The translations under genes were made by a program, and so were the position numbers. This document shows positions 17,898-26,833 of a DNA stretch of 64,000 nucleotides, one piece after another. A model generated the notes under the pieces. The model did no database searches. It was not told the DNA's origin and saw only the letters and a program-made list of their open reading frames with translations. Every line of letters starts with the position of its first letter. Position 1 is the stretch's first letter. Source of the stretch: Paludibacteraceae bacterium (GTDB lineage: Bacteria; Bacteroidota; Bacteroidia; Bacteroidales; Paludibacteraceae); the NCBI GenBank assembly GCA_024399835.1, contig JAKSNK010000004.1:1-64000 (forward strand), read 5' to 3'.

Positions 17898-17965
17898 TAG
17901 TTGCACCACTATAGCATCATAGGATTTATATAGGATGAGTATGGATTTTCAACATGCTATATTTA

Positions 17966-18928
17966 TCAAAAAATTAATTCTACCTCAAATTCATCATCTT
18001 TTGCAGTTATAGCACCACAAGGGTCGTGGCGCAGAATACGCTCAGATGGTAATGGTATATCCTCATTTAGTATTTTGTTGGTAATAATATCACGAATAAT
18101 ATAACCTATACCATGACATTGAAAGCATACACCGTCCTCTACATACATATATTCCGGAATAAATCCATCTCCTTGACATTTTCTACACTTATATATGCGT
18201 AAGTTTGCATCATTTTCGGTCTTTATTTGAGTGAAATCATCTAAATAATGTTTTTTATCTACATTGACAAATATTGGAATTTCGTTTCCATTTTGATGAA
18301 ATGCTTTATGACATTCTGAACATAATGTAATCAATGCGTTATTATGATATTCCCAAGCATGAGCACCACGAATGTAGTATTTATGGTGCACCTGCAATCT
18401 TTGTCCATAAGAATATTGTTGGTCAATGACAATTGGTTGCTCAATTAATAGCATTTCAGAAGAATCTTTGTTGGAAATATAATAACTTTCTTTTTTACCT
18501 TCCACTTCATAAGTATAGATATGTAAAGTACACCCACTTGATATATAGGCGTTAGCGGAACATATATCCACCCATTCCGTTGCATAATATATGCCGTTAT
18601 ACAGCAGTATAACTCTTTTAATATTTTCCAATTCGAATAAATCTATTTGATTATAAGTAATATATTCGACTTTTTCTGATTTAAAATGTATATTTTGCGA
18701 TGGATACGGAAGAACCTTAACTAAATATTTTTGCCCAACATTAGAAAAAAGACCGTATGGTTCTTCGCTTTCAATCTGAGGAATAGAAACAAAGCCACAA
18801 TGCTGACATTTAAAACCATCTCTACTAAGAATTTCATATCTTTTCTTCTTCCATAAAGGTTTCACTAAATCCTCTTGATATCTTGATTGTTTACAAGGGG
18901 TACACTCAATGTAATCACGAATATTCAT
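17966..18928 (-). CDS. Split-HNH endonuclease-like protein with a DnaJ-type zinc ribbon
   Basis: The start at 18928 (MNIRDYIECTPCKQSRY) is chosen because the -7 box at 18965-18972 covers an earlier ATG. In this 320-residue form, CQHCG (C41, C44) looks like the first half of an HNH zinc site, while LQVHHKYYIRGAHAW (H181, H182) and LCSECHKAFH (C203, C206, H207) complete an HNH core after an insert of about 136 residues. A second zinc module follows: CRKCQGDGF (C248, C251) and CFQCHGIGY (C268, C271), the CxxCxGxG pattern of DnaJ. Base composition is far more AT-rich than the neighbours, which suggests acquisition. DNA cleavage is inferred from the motif only; a restriction or mobile-element role is possible. 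Confidence 0.75.
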   Translation of the reverse strand: MNIRDYIECTPCKQSRYQEDLVKPLWKKKRYEILSRDGFKCQHCGFVSIPQIESEEPYGLFSNVGQKYLVKVLPYPSQNIHFKSEKVEYITYNQIDLFELENIKRVILLYNGIYYATEWVDICSANAYISSGCTLHIYTYEVEGKKESYYISNKDSSEMLLIEQPIVIDQQYSYGQRLQVHHKYYIRGAHAWEYHNNALITLCSECHKAFHQNGNEIPIFVNVDKKHYLDDFTQIKTENDANLRIYKCRKCQGDGFIPEYMYVEDGVCFQCHGIGYIIRDIITNKILNEDIPLPSERILRHDPCGAITAKDDEFEVELIF

Positions 18929-18964
18929 ATTGCTTATTTCAAGAACATCTAAAAATATTTTTTG

Positions 18965-18996
18965 CAAAGATACAAAGATTTTTTTAACTAAGCAAA
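18965..18996 (-). promoter_or_regulatory. Promoter of the split-HNH gene
   Basis: On the minus strand TATCTTTG (18965-18972) and TTTG (18993-18996) are 20 bases apart; this decides the start at 18928. Confidence 0.65.
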
Positions 18997-19033
18997 TAAA
19001 GTTACTATTTTTTTTATCCCCAAAAACTGCGTC

Positions 19034-19276
19034 ACCGTTCGCTCATCCTATACTGACCGTTGCTTGACCGTTCGTTAACCGTTCGAACGGGGTATTGATT
19101 ATCAATAACATAGAATAGATGCTTTGTACGGTTTTAGGTTTACTCGTTTACGGGAATCGTTTCTTAATAATCGTATATTTTTGACTTGTTTACTAAAAAG
19201 GTTGACTATGCTCCTAAAAAGGTTGACGATAAGAGATGCAGGGAGCATCTCTGCCTACCCGGCTTGAGGGTAGGCA
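19034..19276. repeat. Non-coding repeat patch: CCGTTCG units, 14-base direct repeat, twin hairpins
   Basis: The interval 18997-19743 has no convincing gene. ACCGTTCG occurs at 19034, 19067 and 19078, the last inside the palindrome CCGTTCGAACGG (19079-19090). CTAAAAAGGTTGAC is repeated at 19193-19206 and 19214-19227, spaced 21 bases (two helical turns). Two hairpins follow back to back: AGAGATGC (19232-19239) / GCATCTCT (19245-19252) and TGCCTACCC (19252-19260) / GGGTAGGCA (19268-19276). It could be an RNA, a regulator landing site or the scar of a mobile element. Confidence 0.6.
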
Positions 19277-19398
19277 GACTAAAAATCGAGGCGATTAGCC
19301 GAGCCATAATTCGTACTTTTTTTGATTCCCTATGAGTAAACCTTATTCCGTATAAGACACCCACCTCAATCCTCCCCCCGTAGAAAGGAAGACAGATG

Positions 19399-19440
19399 GT
19401 TTAGAGGACGGCAGCAGGGGCTGCCTACAGGTTAGAGGAC
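19399..19440. repeat. GTTTAGAG-type repeat with GC hairpin
   Basis: GTTTAGAGGAC is followed by a GGCAGC (19410-19415) / GCTGCC (19420-19425) hairpin and TACAGGTTAGAG, the same order as at 20665-20714 and, reversed, at 10776-10845. Confidence 0.75.
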
Positions 19441-19461
19441 GCTATGCTACAGGGAATCGGG

Positions 19462-19485
19462 GAATTATGAATTTTGAATTATGAA
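19462..19485. repeat. 24-base intergenic repeat, copy 2
   Basis: Identical over 24 bases to 1772-1795; both lie upstream of a palindrome-plus-promoter module. Confidence 0.75.
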
Positions 19486-19616
19486 TTAAGAGATTGGGCG
19501 AACCGTTTTTTTTTCTTTTAATCACAATGTCTTGTTGGGCATACGCAAGTTTTAGGGCACAAGGTTTGCATCTTTGCATCATCCGCTTTTGGGGCATTTC
19601 ATTATATGCAAGCATC

Positions 19617-19707
19617 TATGAACCGCCAAAAAATCGTATGACCATAGATTAAAAATCTATTTTGCGCCCTAATTATTTGCGTATGCCAAATTTTTGTTGT
19701 ATCTTTG
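19617..19707 (+). promoter_or_regulatory. Palindrome plus promoter module of the toxin-antitoxin operon
   Basis: TATGAACCGCC, AAAATCGTATGAC and the palindrome ATAGATTAAAAATCTAT (19644-19660) precede TTTG (19676-19679) and TATCTTTG (19700-19707), 20 bases apart. The upstream half repeats the cdsA-side copy; the promoter half repeats the ppdK-side copy. Confidence 0.7.
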
Positions 19708-19743
19708 CACAAATTATCGAAACAACCTAAAACAACTACGATT

Positions 19744-20001
19744 ATGGCTACAACAGAAAGAACCATTCAGGTAACACTACCACTCATAGATGCACGATAT
19801 TTGCGACGGTTATCTGCCAATATGGGATGGAAGATAGCTACTATCCCTACTCGAAAAGCAGCTACACCAAAAGTCAAAATGACGGAAGAGGAGTTCCGTG
19901 CCAAAGTTAACGCTTCCAGTGAAAAAGCAAAAGCAGGGCACTATATTACAATGCTTCCTGATGAAACAGGCGAACAATTTATTAAACGGTTATGTATGTA
20001 G
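19744..20001 (+). CDS. Antitoxin of a YoeB-type toxin-antitoxin pair
   Basis: The 85-residue protein begins MATTERTIQVTLPLIDARYL, like a family of Bacteroidales antitoxin N-termini, and ends in a charged helix (TEEEFRAKVNASSEKAKAG) of the kind that wraps a RelE/YoeB-fold toxin. The ATG at 19744 is preferred because an upstream in-frame ATG at 19705 lies inside the -7 box. The gene overlaps the toxin start by 10 bases, the usual order for such pairs. It is not an obvious Phd/YefM by sequence; the assignment rests on position and size. Such antitoxins normally repress their own operon, perhaps here at the palindrome 19644-19660. Confidence 0.8.
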   Translation: MATTERTIQVTLPLIDARYLRRLSANMGWKIATIPTRKAATPKVKMTEEEFRAKVNASSEKAKAGHYITMLPDETGEQFIKRLCM

Positions 20002-20258
20002 TTCGTTTTTCCGAAGATGCGCAAAAGGATGTTATCCTTCTGCAAAAGCACGCTCCTCAATTACTTCCCAAACTATACAAATTAGTGGATGAATTAAAAG
20101 AGCATCCGCGTTCCGGTACTGGAAAGGCAGAACAATTGAAGCACTATGCAAATGAAACATGGTCTCGCCGCATCAATCGAGAGCACCGTATCGTATATGA
20201 AATTTATGATAACGAAGTCTTAGTGGTGGTTTTATCATCCTATGGGCATTACGAATAG
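19992..20258 (+). CDS. Txe/YoeB family ribosome-dependent mRNA endoribonuclease toxin
   Basis: The 88-residue protein matches YoeB along its length: GTGKAEQLKHY, WSRRINREHRIVYEI and a C-terminal SSYGHYE. The residues corresponding to the YoeB catalytic set are present (E47, R66, H86, Y87), so the toxin looks intact. YoeB toxins bind the ribosomal A site and cut mRNA. The gene overlaps its antitoxin by 10 bases and nothing follows it in the operon before a 50-base gap. Confidence 0.92.
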   Translation: MYVVRFSEDAQKDVILLQKHAPQLLPKLYKLVDELKEHPRSGTGKAEQLKHYANETWSRRINREHRIVYEIYDNEVLVVVLSSYGHYE

Positions 20259-20308
20259 AATGGTTTGACCACTTGCATCTAATCTAACACTCCAAATTAT
20301 ATACCATC

Positions 20309-20671
20309 ATGGCTAACAACACTCCACAGACGGGCATCATTGATGCCGAAGAGAGGCAATTGGTTGACTATATACTCAACCTCATTCCTGACGAAGACAA
20401 ACACGGCATCGGTGACGAAGAAGTGCTGTTCGTCTTGGACGCCATTGACGACTTCCTCGAGGAAAAAGGACTGCTCATCTACAACGAACAAACGGACGAA
20501 GTCACCTACTTGGACGGAGATATAGACGAAACAGAACAGTTACAATACATCCTCAACGAAGCCAAGCAGCAACACCTATCACTGACTCCCGTCCAAATTC
20601 AACTCATACTGGACGGCGAAAAAGAATACGGTATCGAACAAGGATACTACGAGGAGGAAGATGAAGTTTAG
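20309..20671 (+). CDS. Acidic conserved hypothetical protein
   Basis: The 120-residue protein is strongly acidic (EERQLVDYILNLIPDEDK; LDAIDDFLEEKGLL; LDGDIDETEQL) and ends YYEEEDEV. It has no signal peptide, no membrane segment and no recognised catalytic motif; the spacing suggests a small helical bundle. I have the impression of similar acidic proteins in other Bacteroidales but cannot name a family. The stop codon TAG lies inside a GTTTAGAG repeat, as for tilS. Confidence 0.7.
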   Translation: MANNTPQTGIIDAEERQLVDYILNLIPDEDKHGIGDEEVLFVLDAIDDFLEEKGLLIYNEQTDEVTYLDGDIDETEQLQYILNEAKQQHLSLTPVQIQLILDGEKEYGIEQGYYEEEDEV

Positions 20672-20714
20672 AGTTTAAAGGACGGAGCAAGCGCCTACAG
20701 TTTAGAGTTTAGTG
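20665..20714. repeat. GTTTAGAG-type repeat with GC hairpin, stop and start codons inside
   Basis: GTTTAGAGTTTAAAGGAC, then GGAGC-AA-GCGCC (imperfect hairpin), then TACAGTTTAGAGTTTAG. It carries the stop of the acidic hypothetical at its left end, and the GTG start of the acyltransferase touches its right end. Confidence 0.8.
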
Positions 20715-21584
20715 AAGGGACTAATCAAGATATTGTCATTATTGCCTATGCGCGTGCTATACGCATTGGCAGACGGACTGATCTATCCGATGATGTTTTA
20801 TATCGTCCGCTATCGGCGCAAATTATCCTACAAGAACCTGCGCGAATCGTTTCCCGACAAAACAGACGGCGACATTCGCGCCTTACAGAAGAGTTTCTAC
20901 CGCCATTTTGCGGACACCATCGTGGAGATTATTCACTCCTATCGGGCATCCGACGAGGAAATGCAGCAGCGGATGGCGTTTACCAATGTGCAGGAAATAG
21001 AACGGTTGGCACAAGCCAACCAAGGGTGCATCTTCATGTTGGGGCACATGGGAAACTGGGAATACACAGCCGATATACAGAAGCGGTACACCCTGCCCCA
21101 TCTGCAGCACTACAATGTCTATCGACGGCTCAAAAACAAGCGTGCCGACATAGCCATGCGCCAATTGCGCGAAAAACGCAGCGGAAAAGGAAGTTGTATA
21201 GAAAAGAACGAACTCTTGCGGCAACTGTTCCGCATTCGACAAGCGGAACAATTACTTACCTTAGGACTGATTGCCGACCAAAAACCATCTCCCGGAAACG
21301 ACTACTATTGGACCGATTTCTTGCATCACGATACGGGGTTTTTGGGCGGAGGAGAGCGACTGGCGCGCAAATACGGATATGCCGTCTTCTATGTGCATAT
21401 CACTTCGCCCAAACGGGGATATTACTTAGCCGATGTGCAATTGATTACGGACAACCCTACCAATACGGAACCGTACTATATTACCGAACAGTTTGCACGC
21501 CACTTGGAGGCAAACATCTTGGAGCAACCCCAATTATGGCTATGGACGCATAATCGATGGAAATGGAAAAGAAATGCAGTATAG
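20712..21584 (+). CDS. LpxL/HtrB-like lipid A acyltransferase
   Basis: The 290-residue protein belongs to the lysophospholipid acyltransferase superfamily, LpxL/HtrB branch, which adds a secondary acyl chain to lipid A at the inner membrane. It has an N-terminal hydrophobic anchor (about 5-30), the catalytic HxxxxE in GHMGNWEY, an IADQKPSPGN block and the C-terminal LWTHNRWKWKR typical of the family. The GTG at 20712 begins the recognisable N-terminus MKGLIKILSLLPMRVLYALA. It overlaps the GT2 gene by 28 bases, so the pair probably acts on LPS. Confidence 0.88.
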   Translation: MKGLIKILSLLPMRVLYALADGLIYPMMFYIVRYRRKLSYKNLRESFPDKTDGDIRALQKSFYRHFADTIVEIIHSYRASDEEMQQRMAFTNVQEIERLAQANQGCIFMLGHMGNWEYTADIQKRYTLPHLQHYNVYRRLKNKRADIAMRQLREKRSGKGSCIEKNELLRQLFRIRQAEQLLTLGLIADQKPSPGNDYYWTDFLHHDTGFLGGGERLARKYGYAVFYVHITSPKRGYYLADVQLITDNPTNTEPYYITEQFARHLEANILEQPQLWLWTHNRWKWKRNAV

Positions 21585-22567
21585 TCATATTGAATTGGAA
21601 CGGCGCGGACATGTTGCGCCGCTATCTGCCCGTTGTCATTGAGCATACACGGCTGTCTAACACCGAAATAGTGGTGGCAGACAACGGTTCGACCGACAAC
21701 AGTTTGGCGGTAGTGCAATCTTTCCCTGAGGTACGGGTCATCGTTTTGGACCGTAATTACGGCTTTGCAGAGGGATACAACCGCGCTCTGCAAGACATCC
21801 GCGCCGAATACACCGTACTGCTCAATTCGGATGTAGAAGTGACCGGCAACTGGCTACAACCCCTACTCGACTACATGGATGCACATCCCGATGTAGCAGC
21901 CACAATGCCCAAAATACGCTCCGCAGTCCATCGTGACCGGTTTGAGCACGCAGGGGCAGCCGGCGGACTGATGGATATGCTGATTTATCCGTACTGCAGA
22001 GGGCGCATATTAAGTCATATCGACAAGGACGAAGGGCAGTTCGACACCGTCATCCCTGTCTTTTGGACAACCGGCGCATGTATGTGCGTGCGCACCGGAG
22101 TGTATCACCAAACGGGCGGATTAGACAGCGACTTTTTCGCGCACATGGAGGAGATAGACTTATGCTGGCGTATGCAGTGCCGAGGTTACCGGTTGGCATG
22201 TATTCCGCAATCCACGGTCTATCATGTAGGAGGCGGTTCGTTACACTACGAGTCACCGCGCAAGACCTATCTCAATTTCCGCAACTGTTTGCTGATGATA
22301 TACAAGAATCTTCCCAAGCATCGCTTGCTGTATGTCTATGCCATGCGCTGCCTGTTGGACTACTTGGCAGCCGTCCACCTGCTCCTATCCGGGCAACCGC
22401 GCAACGCCTGGGCGGTATGCCGGGCACGGTGGGACTTTTGGAGAATGAAATCGAGTTACAAACAGAAACGAAAGGACAACCTACAAAAAGCAATCGTCCC
22501 CTATCCGGAAACGATTGCCAAGCGTAGTATCATTGTTGATTACTATTTCCGCGGTATGCGTCAATAA
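21557..22567 (+). CDS. Family 2 glycosyltransferase (rhamnosyltransferase-like)
   Basis: The 336-residue GT2 protein has the nucleotide-sugar fold: VILNWNGADMLRRYLP, VVADNGSTDNS, the DxD-like LLNSDVEV, and WRMQCRGYRLACIPQS. The domain order resembles WbbL-type rhamnosyltransferases. A C-terminal stretch (LLYVYAMRCLLDYLAAVHLLL) may sit at the membrane. It is coupled to the acyltransferase by a 28-base overlap and its last 7 bases overlap the convergent CobW-family gene. Confidence 0.85.
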   Translation: MEMEKKCSIVILNWNGADMLRRYLPVVIEHTRLSNTEIVVADNGSTDNSLAVVQSFPEVRVIVLDRNYGFAEGYNRALQDIRAEYTVLLNSDVEVTGNWLQPLLDYMDAHPDVAATMPKIRSAVHRDRFEHAGAAGGLMDMLIYPYCRGRILSHIDKDEGQFDTVIPVFWTTGACMCVRTGVYHQTGGLDSDFFAHMEEIDLCWRMQCRGYRLACIPQSTVYHVGGGSLHYESPRKTYLNFRNCLLMIYKNLPKHRLLYVYAMRCLLDYLAAVHLLLSGQPRNAWAVCRARWDFWRMKSSYKQKRKDNLQKAIVPYPETIAKRSIIVDYYFRGMRQ

Positions 22568-23694
22568 GCCAAGCAGGCGTCCAAAGCATTGGTGATTGCC
22601 TCTTTATCCATCTGCTGACCGATAAAGACCAGTTTCTGCATACGGTCGCCGTATTGCTCATCCCAGTCCCGTTGCAATATAGGATCGTGTGCCAGTGCCT
22701 GCATCAGTTCTTCCTTGGGCATTGTGGCATAAAACTCACCGCATTGCTTCAAATTAAACTGTTTGCCTGCCTGCTCGAACAAATAGCACATGTCGTATTC
22801 GTCGTCGAAATAGCACATTCCTTTGCAACGGATTACCGATTTAGGCCATTGGCGTGCTACGAAATCGTCAAACAGTCCCAACTTAAAGGGCTTGCGTCGG
22901 TAATAGACAAAGGTGTCTATACCGTATTCGTATGCTTCGCCTTCTTCCTCGTTCTCCATTTCGGCATCTCCCTCGACTCCTTGCAACCAGGCAGCCGAAC
23001 CGGCAACCTCGTCGAAATTGAACGCACGGGTGTGCAGTATCTTGTCAAACGCAACATCGCAATAGTTCGTTTCTACGATTTCCGCCGTCGGCTGAATAGC
23101 ACGAATGACCTCCTTTACATAGTTCAGTTCGTCCCTGCTCAACTCTGCCGATTTGTTCAGCAAGATGATATTGCAGAACTCAATCTGCTGAATGACCAAA
23201 CTTGCCAAGTCGTCTTCGTCCAGGTCGGTTCGCTTCAAGTCGTTGCCCATTTGAAACTCGTCTTTCAACCGCAACGCATCCACTACACTGACTATGCAGT
23301 CCAATTTGGGTGAGGGGTCTTCGGTAAACGGTACCATGCGCTGATACGAGCAAATCGTTTGCGCAATCGGAGCAGGTTCGCATATTCCGCTCGCCTCTAT
23401 GACGATATAATCAAACTTGTTTGCCGCACACAAATCGTGCAATTGTTGCACCAAGTCCATCTTGAGCGTGCAGCAAATACAACCGTTACTCAAGGACATC
23501 AGATTGGAGTCCTTCTCTTTGACGATACCGCCCTTCTCTATCAAAGCGGCATCTACATTGACCTCGCCGATATCATTCACTATCACGGCAAACCGTATCC
23601 CCGCCCGATTGGCGAGAATACGGTTTAATAAGGTCGTTTTGCCACTGCCCAAATAGCCGGTCAGCAGCAGTACGGGAATGTTATTTGTATCCAC
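22561..23694 (-). CDS. CobW/COG0523 family GTPase (metal chaperone-like)
   Basis: The 377-residue protein is a G3E GTPase of the COG0523 group: Walker A GYLGSGKTTLLN near residue 13, the CxCC metal motif in SNGCICCTLK, VIEASGICEPAPI and a LNKSAEL (NKxD-like) motif. The C-terminal CobW_C domain (KPFKLGLFDDFV, GKQFNLKQCGEFY) follows an acidic linker (DAEMENEEEGEAYEY). Members insert zinc, cobalt or other metals; the metal here is unknown. It overlaps the DUF2723 gene by 14 bases on the same strand. Confidence 0.92.
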   Translation of the reverse strand: MDTNNIPVLLLTGYLGSGKTTLLNRILANRAGIRFAVIVNDIGEVNVDAALIEKGGIVKEKDSNLMSLSNGCICCTLKMDLVQQLHDLCAANKFDYIVIEASGICEPAPIAQTICSYQRMVPFTEDPSPKLDCIVSVVDALRLKDEFQMGNDLKRTDLDEDDLASLVIQQIEFCNIILLNKSAELSRDELNYVKEVIRAIQPTAEIVETNYCDVAFDKILHTRAFNFDEVAGSAAWLQGVEGDAEMENEEEGEAYEYGIDTFVYYRRKPFKLGLFDDFVARQWPKSVIRCKGMCYFDDEYDMCYLFEQAGKQFNLKQCGEFYATMPKEELMQALAHDPILQRDWDEQYGDRMQKLVFIGQQMDKEAITNALDACLAY

Positions 23695-26600
23695 AACTTT
23701 CTAATTTAGTCTGATAGGAATCAGCCAATTCGTTTTGACCGTACGCACGCATATTACGGCAAACATAGTCCAAAATGGCAACTTGCTGCTGCAATGTGCG
23801 TTCGGCTGCTTTGCGATGCTCGCGATTCAACGAATTACCCCATTCCAAATACTCAATACAATTGTCTGCGACAGCCGTCATCAGGCGATTGGCTTTCTCC
23901 GGCTGTTCCAGGAAATAATACAACGAACCCATCGAAACGGAAGTGGTCTCGTAGGGTATGTTATATCCCGGCAACATTTCGTCGGCATAATCCAGCACCT
24001 CAACGGCTTGCTCGCGTTTGCCCTCGCGAACCAATGCTTCTGCCAGCTGGGCAAACATCATACGGTGCGTTCTGCACATACGCATCAGGTTCTCGTCAAT
24101 ATAGATGCCCGGATAATTCACATTACCGTAGCGGAACTTGTGCATCATATTGTCATACATAACTTCCGTATTGACCCGCTCTTGACCGTCTGCACTGCGA
24201 TTAGGCGTAATGCGGTATGCCATACCGCAACACTCGAAATACGGCTCTAACCCCAAATAGTAATCATTTCCGACCGTAACGGCGAAATAAATCGGGCGTT
24301 TCCATCCGTCCTTGGCAATGTTTTGCAACATCTCCATTATCATCATTTCGCTGCGCGTATAACGCCGTGCCGGCTTCAACGGAATAGGTTCATAACCGGG
24401 GTTGTCGATATACAACTGGTTACTCGGGATATAATTCTCTCCGTCCATCTTGGTGCGAGGATCGTCCGAACGGACAAAATCAAATGCACTGGCTACCGAA
24501 ATAGGTTGCCCTATTCGGTTCTCCGTCATTACAATTTCATTGGTTCCGGGCATATAGTCCTTGTAGTCCCAATTGATGGGCAGTGCCGAACTCTCGTAAT
24601 ACGGACGCTTCATCTGGTCAATATACCAGTCCGTTTGCAGATAACTCAAGTTGCACACACGCATATCAGCGCCTTCGCCTTCAACCTCCTGATTGTACCA
24701 CAAGGGGAAAGTATCGTTGTCGCCATTGGAGAAGATGATGGCATCTTTCTCGCATGACTTCAAGTAGTTGGCACCAAAGTCCCGACAACTGTACCGGTTG
24801 GAGCGGTCGTGGTCGTCCCAGTTTTGCGAAGCCATTTGCGCAGGTACCAACAGGCAGACCAAAGTCACTGCAAGTGCCACAACGGTCTTGCCGGTTTCAC
24901 TCTGCATCTTCTTGGTTGTCCATTCATACAAGCCCATTACTGCCAAGCCAATCCATATACAGAAAGCATAAAAACTGCCTGCATACGCATAATCTCGCTC
25001 ACGGGGCTGATAGGGCGTTTGGTTCAAGTAGATAACAATTGCCAAGCCGGTCAAGAAGAACAACAAGAAAGTAATGGTGAAGTTCTGACCACCGCCGTTC
25101 TTCTTGCCTAACTGCCACAAAATACCAATTATACCGAGCAACAACGGCAACATATAATAGACATTGTGCCCTTTATTCTCACGCAGTTCCTTAGGCAACA
25201 TTTCCTGATTGCCGAGACGGGTATTGTCGAATACCTTAAATCCCGTTAGCCAGTTGCCCTTCGTAATGTCTCCGTAACTTAAAATGTCATTTTGACGACC
25301 GGAGAAATTCCACATAAAGTACCGCCAATACATAAAGTTGACTTGGTAACGGAAGAAGAAACGGAGGTTCTCGCCAAAGGTAGGACAATAATCGGTTTTC
25401 TTTTGACCGCAATAGTCATACCTTACACGACGACCCTTCACATCCGCCCATTGCTTGTATGCTTCTACATGCGAACCTTGTGACGAATACATGCGCGGGA
25501 AGAGCATTTTGAATTCATCCATAAACACATAACTCGTCTTGTATCCGGTCAAAGCGTAATGGTCTTTTTCCCCTGCTTTTTTCGGAGCAGGAGCGTACTG
25601 TGCATGCCCTTGTTTCTCAACCGGAATACACAAATTTCCTTTTATCTCCAATTTGACAGGAGCGTTGTAAGTTTGTCCGTACAGCAATGGTCTGTCGCCA
25701 TATTGCTCACGGTTCAAATAAGACTTCAGGGCAAATACATTATCCGGTGAGTTTTGGTCCATCGGTGTATCGGCATTCGAACGGATTACCGTTACTGCAT
25801 AACTGAAATAACCAATCAGAATGACGGCAACCATTATCAAACCATTGTGAATCCAACGCATCTTCTGCGTGTATTCCTGTTCCAGTTTTCGATAGGTATG
25901 CCATATACCCCAGCCCAACAGACCGGCTACCAATACCAAATAGACATACAATCCTGTATTGAACGGACAACCAAATCCGTTGGTAAACAACAGTTCAAAC
26001 CAACCTGCCACCGTCGGGAAACCGGGGATAATACCATACAGCACAACCGCCAAAATAACACAACTCAGAACGAATGCCCCAAAAGCGCCCTTCCAACTGA
26101 ATTCGTATTTACGGAAGTAATACACCATCACAATAGCAGGAATGGTCAGCAAGTTCAGCAAGTGTACGCCGATACTCAGTCCCATCAAGTACATGATTAG
26201 AATCAGCCAACGGTCACTACCCTCTTCGTCTGCCTGTTCATCCCATTTCAAAATGAGCCATACCACCACGGCTGTAAACATCGAACTGGACGCATATACC
26301 TCGCCCTCCACAGCCGAGAACCAAAAGGTGTCCGAGAAGGTGTAAGCCAACGCTCCCACAGCACCGGCGCCCAAAAGGGCTATACCTTTGCCAAGCGTAT
26401 CCGGTTCTACCAATTTGCGACCTAACATCACAATAGTCCAGAACAAGAACAGGATACAGAAAGCAGATGCCAACGCAGACATTGCATTTACACACATTGC
26501 CACATGACTCGGATCACTGGCAAACAATGAGGCAAAATGCCCCATTAACATAAAAAACGGTGCTCCAGGCGGATGTCCTACATCCAACTTGTAAGCACTG

Positions 26601-26722
26601 GAGATAAACTCTCCACAATCCCAAAACGAAGCCGTCGGCTCAATCGTCATGAGATAAGTGGCTGCTGCGATGGCAAATACCACCCAACCGCACACGGTGT
26701 TCCAAAGTTTGAATTTTTTCAT
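23681..26722 (-). CDS. DUF2723 integral membrane protein (PMT-like glycosyltransferase)
   Basis: The 1013-residue protein has about eleven hydrophobic segments in its first 600 residues and a large soluble C-terminal half. The N-terminus (TYLMTIEPTASFWDCGEF, then KLDVGHPPGAPFFML) carries the acidic residue and Pro-rich loop of the DUF2723 family, which shares the GT-C fold with protein O-mannosyltransferases. In Bacteroidota it is a candidate for protein O-glycosylation or lipid-linked sugar transfer; activity is not proven. A promoter at 26764-26795 fits, and the CobW-family gene is read with it. Confidence 0.9.
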   Translation of the reverse strand: MKKFKLWNTVCGWVVFAIAAATYLMTIEPTASFWDCGEFISSAYKLDVGHPPGAPFFMLMGHFASLFASDPSHVAMCVNAMSALASAFCILFLFWTIVMLGRKLVEPDTLGKGIALLGAGAVGALAYTFSDTFWFSAVEGEVYASSSMFTAVVVWLILKWDEQADEEGSDRWLILIMYLMGLSIGVHLLNLLTIPAIVMVYYFRKYEFSWKGAFGAFVLSCVILAVVLYGIIPGFPTVAGWFELLFTNGFGCPFNTGLYVYLVLVAGLLGWGIWHTYRKLEQEYTQKMRWIHNGLIMVAVILIGYFSYAVTVIRSNADTPMDQNSPDNVFALKSYLNREQYGDRPLLYGQTYNAPVKLEIKGNLCIPVEKQGHAQYAPAPKKAGEKDHYALTGYKTSYVFMDEFKMLFPRMYSSQGSHVEAYKQWADVKGRRVRYDYCGQKKTDYCPTFGENLRFFFRYQVNFMYWRYFMWNFSGRQNDILSYGDITKGNWLTGFKVFDNTRLGNQEMLPKELRENKGHNVYYMLPLLLGIIGILWQLGKKNGGGQNFTITFLLFFLTGLAIVIYLNQTPYQPRERDYAYAGSFYAFCIWIGLAVMGLYEWTTKKMQSETGKTVVALAVTLVCLLVPAQMASQNWDDHDRSNRYSCRDFGANYLKSCEKDAIIFSNGDNDTFPLWYNQEVEGEGADMRVCNLSYLQTDWYIDQMKRPYYESSALPINWDYKDYMPGTNEIVMTENRIGQPISVASAFDFVRSDDPRTKMDGENYIPSNQLYIDNPGYEPIPLKPARRYTRSEMMIMEMLQNIAKDGWKRPIYFAVTVGNDYYLGLEPYFECCGMAYRITPNRSADGQERVNTEVMYDNMMHKFRYGNVNYPGIYIDENLMRMCRTHRMMFAQLAEALVREGKREQAVEVLDYADEMLPGYNIPYETTSVSMGSLYYFLEQPEKANRLMTAVADNCIEYLEWGNSLNREHRKAAERTLQQQVAILDYVCRNMRAYGQNELADSYQTKLESCGYK

Positions 26723-26763
26723 TGTTTAATATTTAGTTTACTGTTCAGCGCAAATTACGCAAG

Positions 26764-26795
26764 GCAAAGTTACAACATTTTTCGAACCCATACAA
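26764..26795 (-). promoter_or_regulatory. Promoter of the DUF2723 gene
   Basis: On the minus strand TAACTTTG (26764-26771) and TTTG (26792-26795) are 20 bases apart. Confidence 0.6.
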
Positions 26796-26833
26796 ACAAA
26801 AAATACTTTTTCCTCACTTTTTTTCGCGCGCGC

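Noticed and set aside
17966..20258. Complete integrative element between 17.9 and 20.3 kb
   Set aside because: No integrase, transposase or direct target duplication is visible; only inverted modules, repeats and AT-rich genes are seen.
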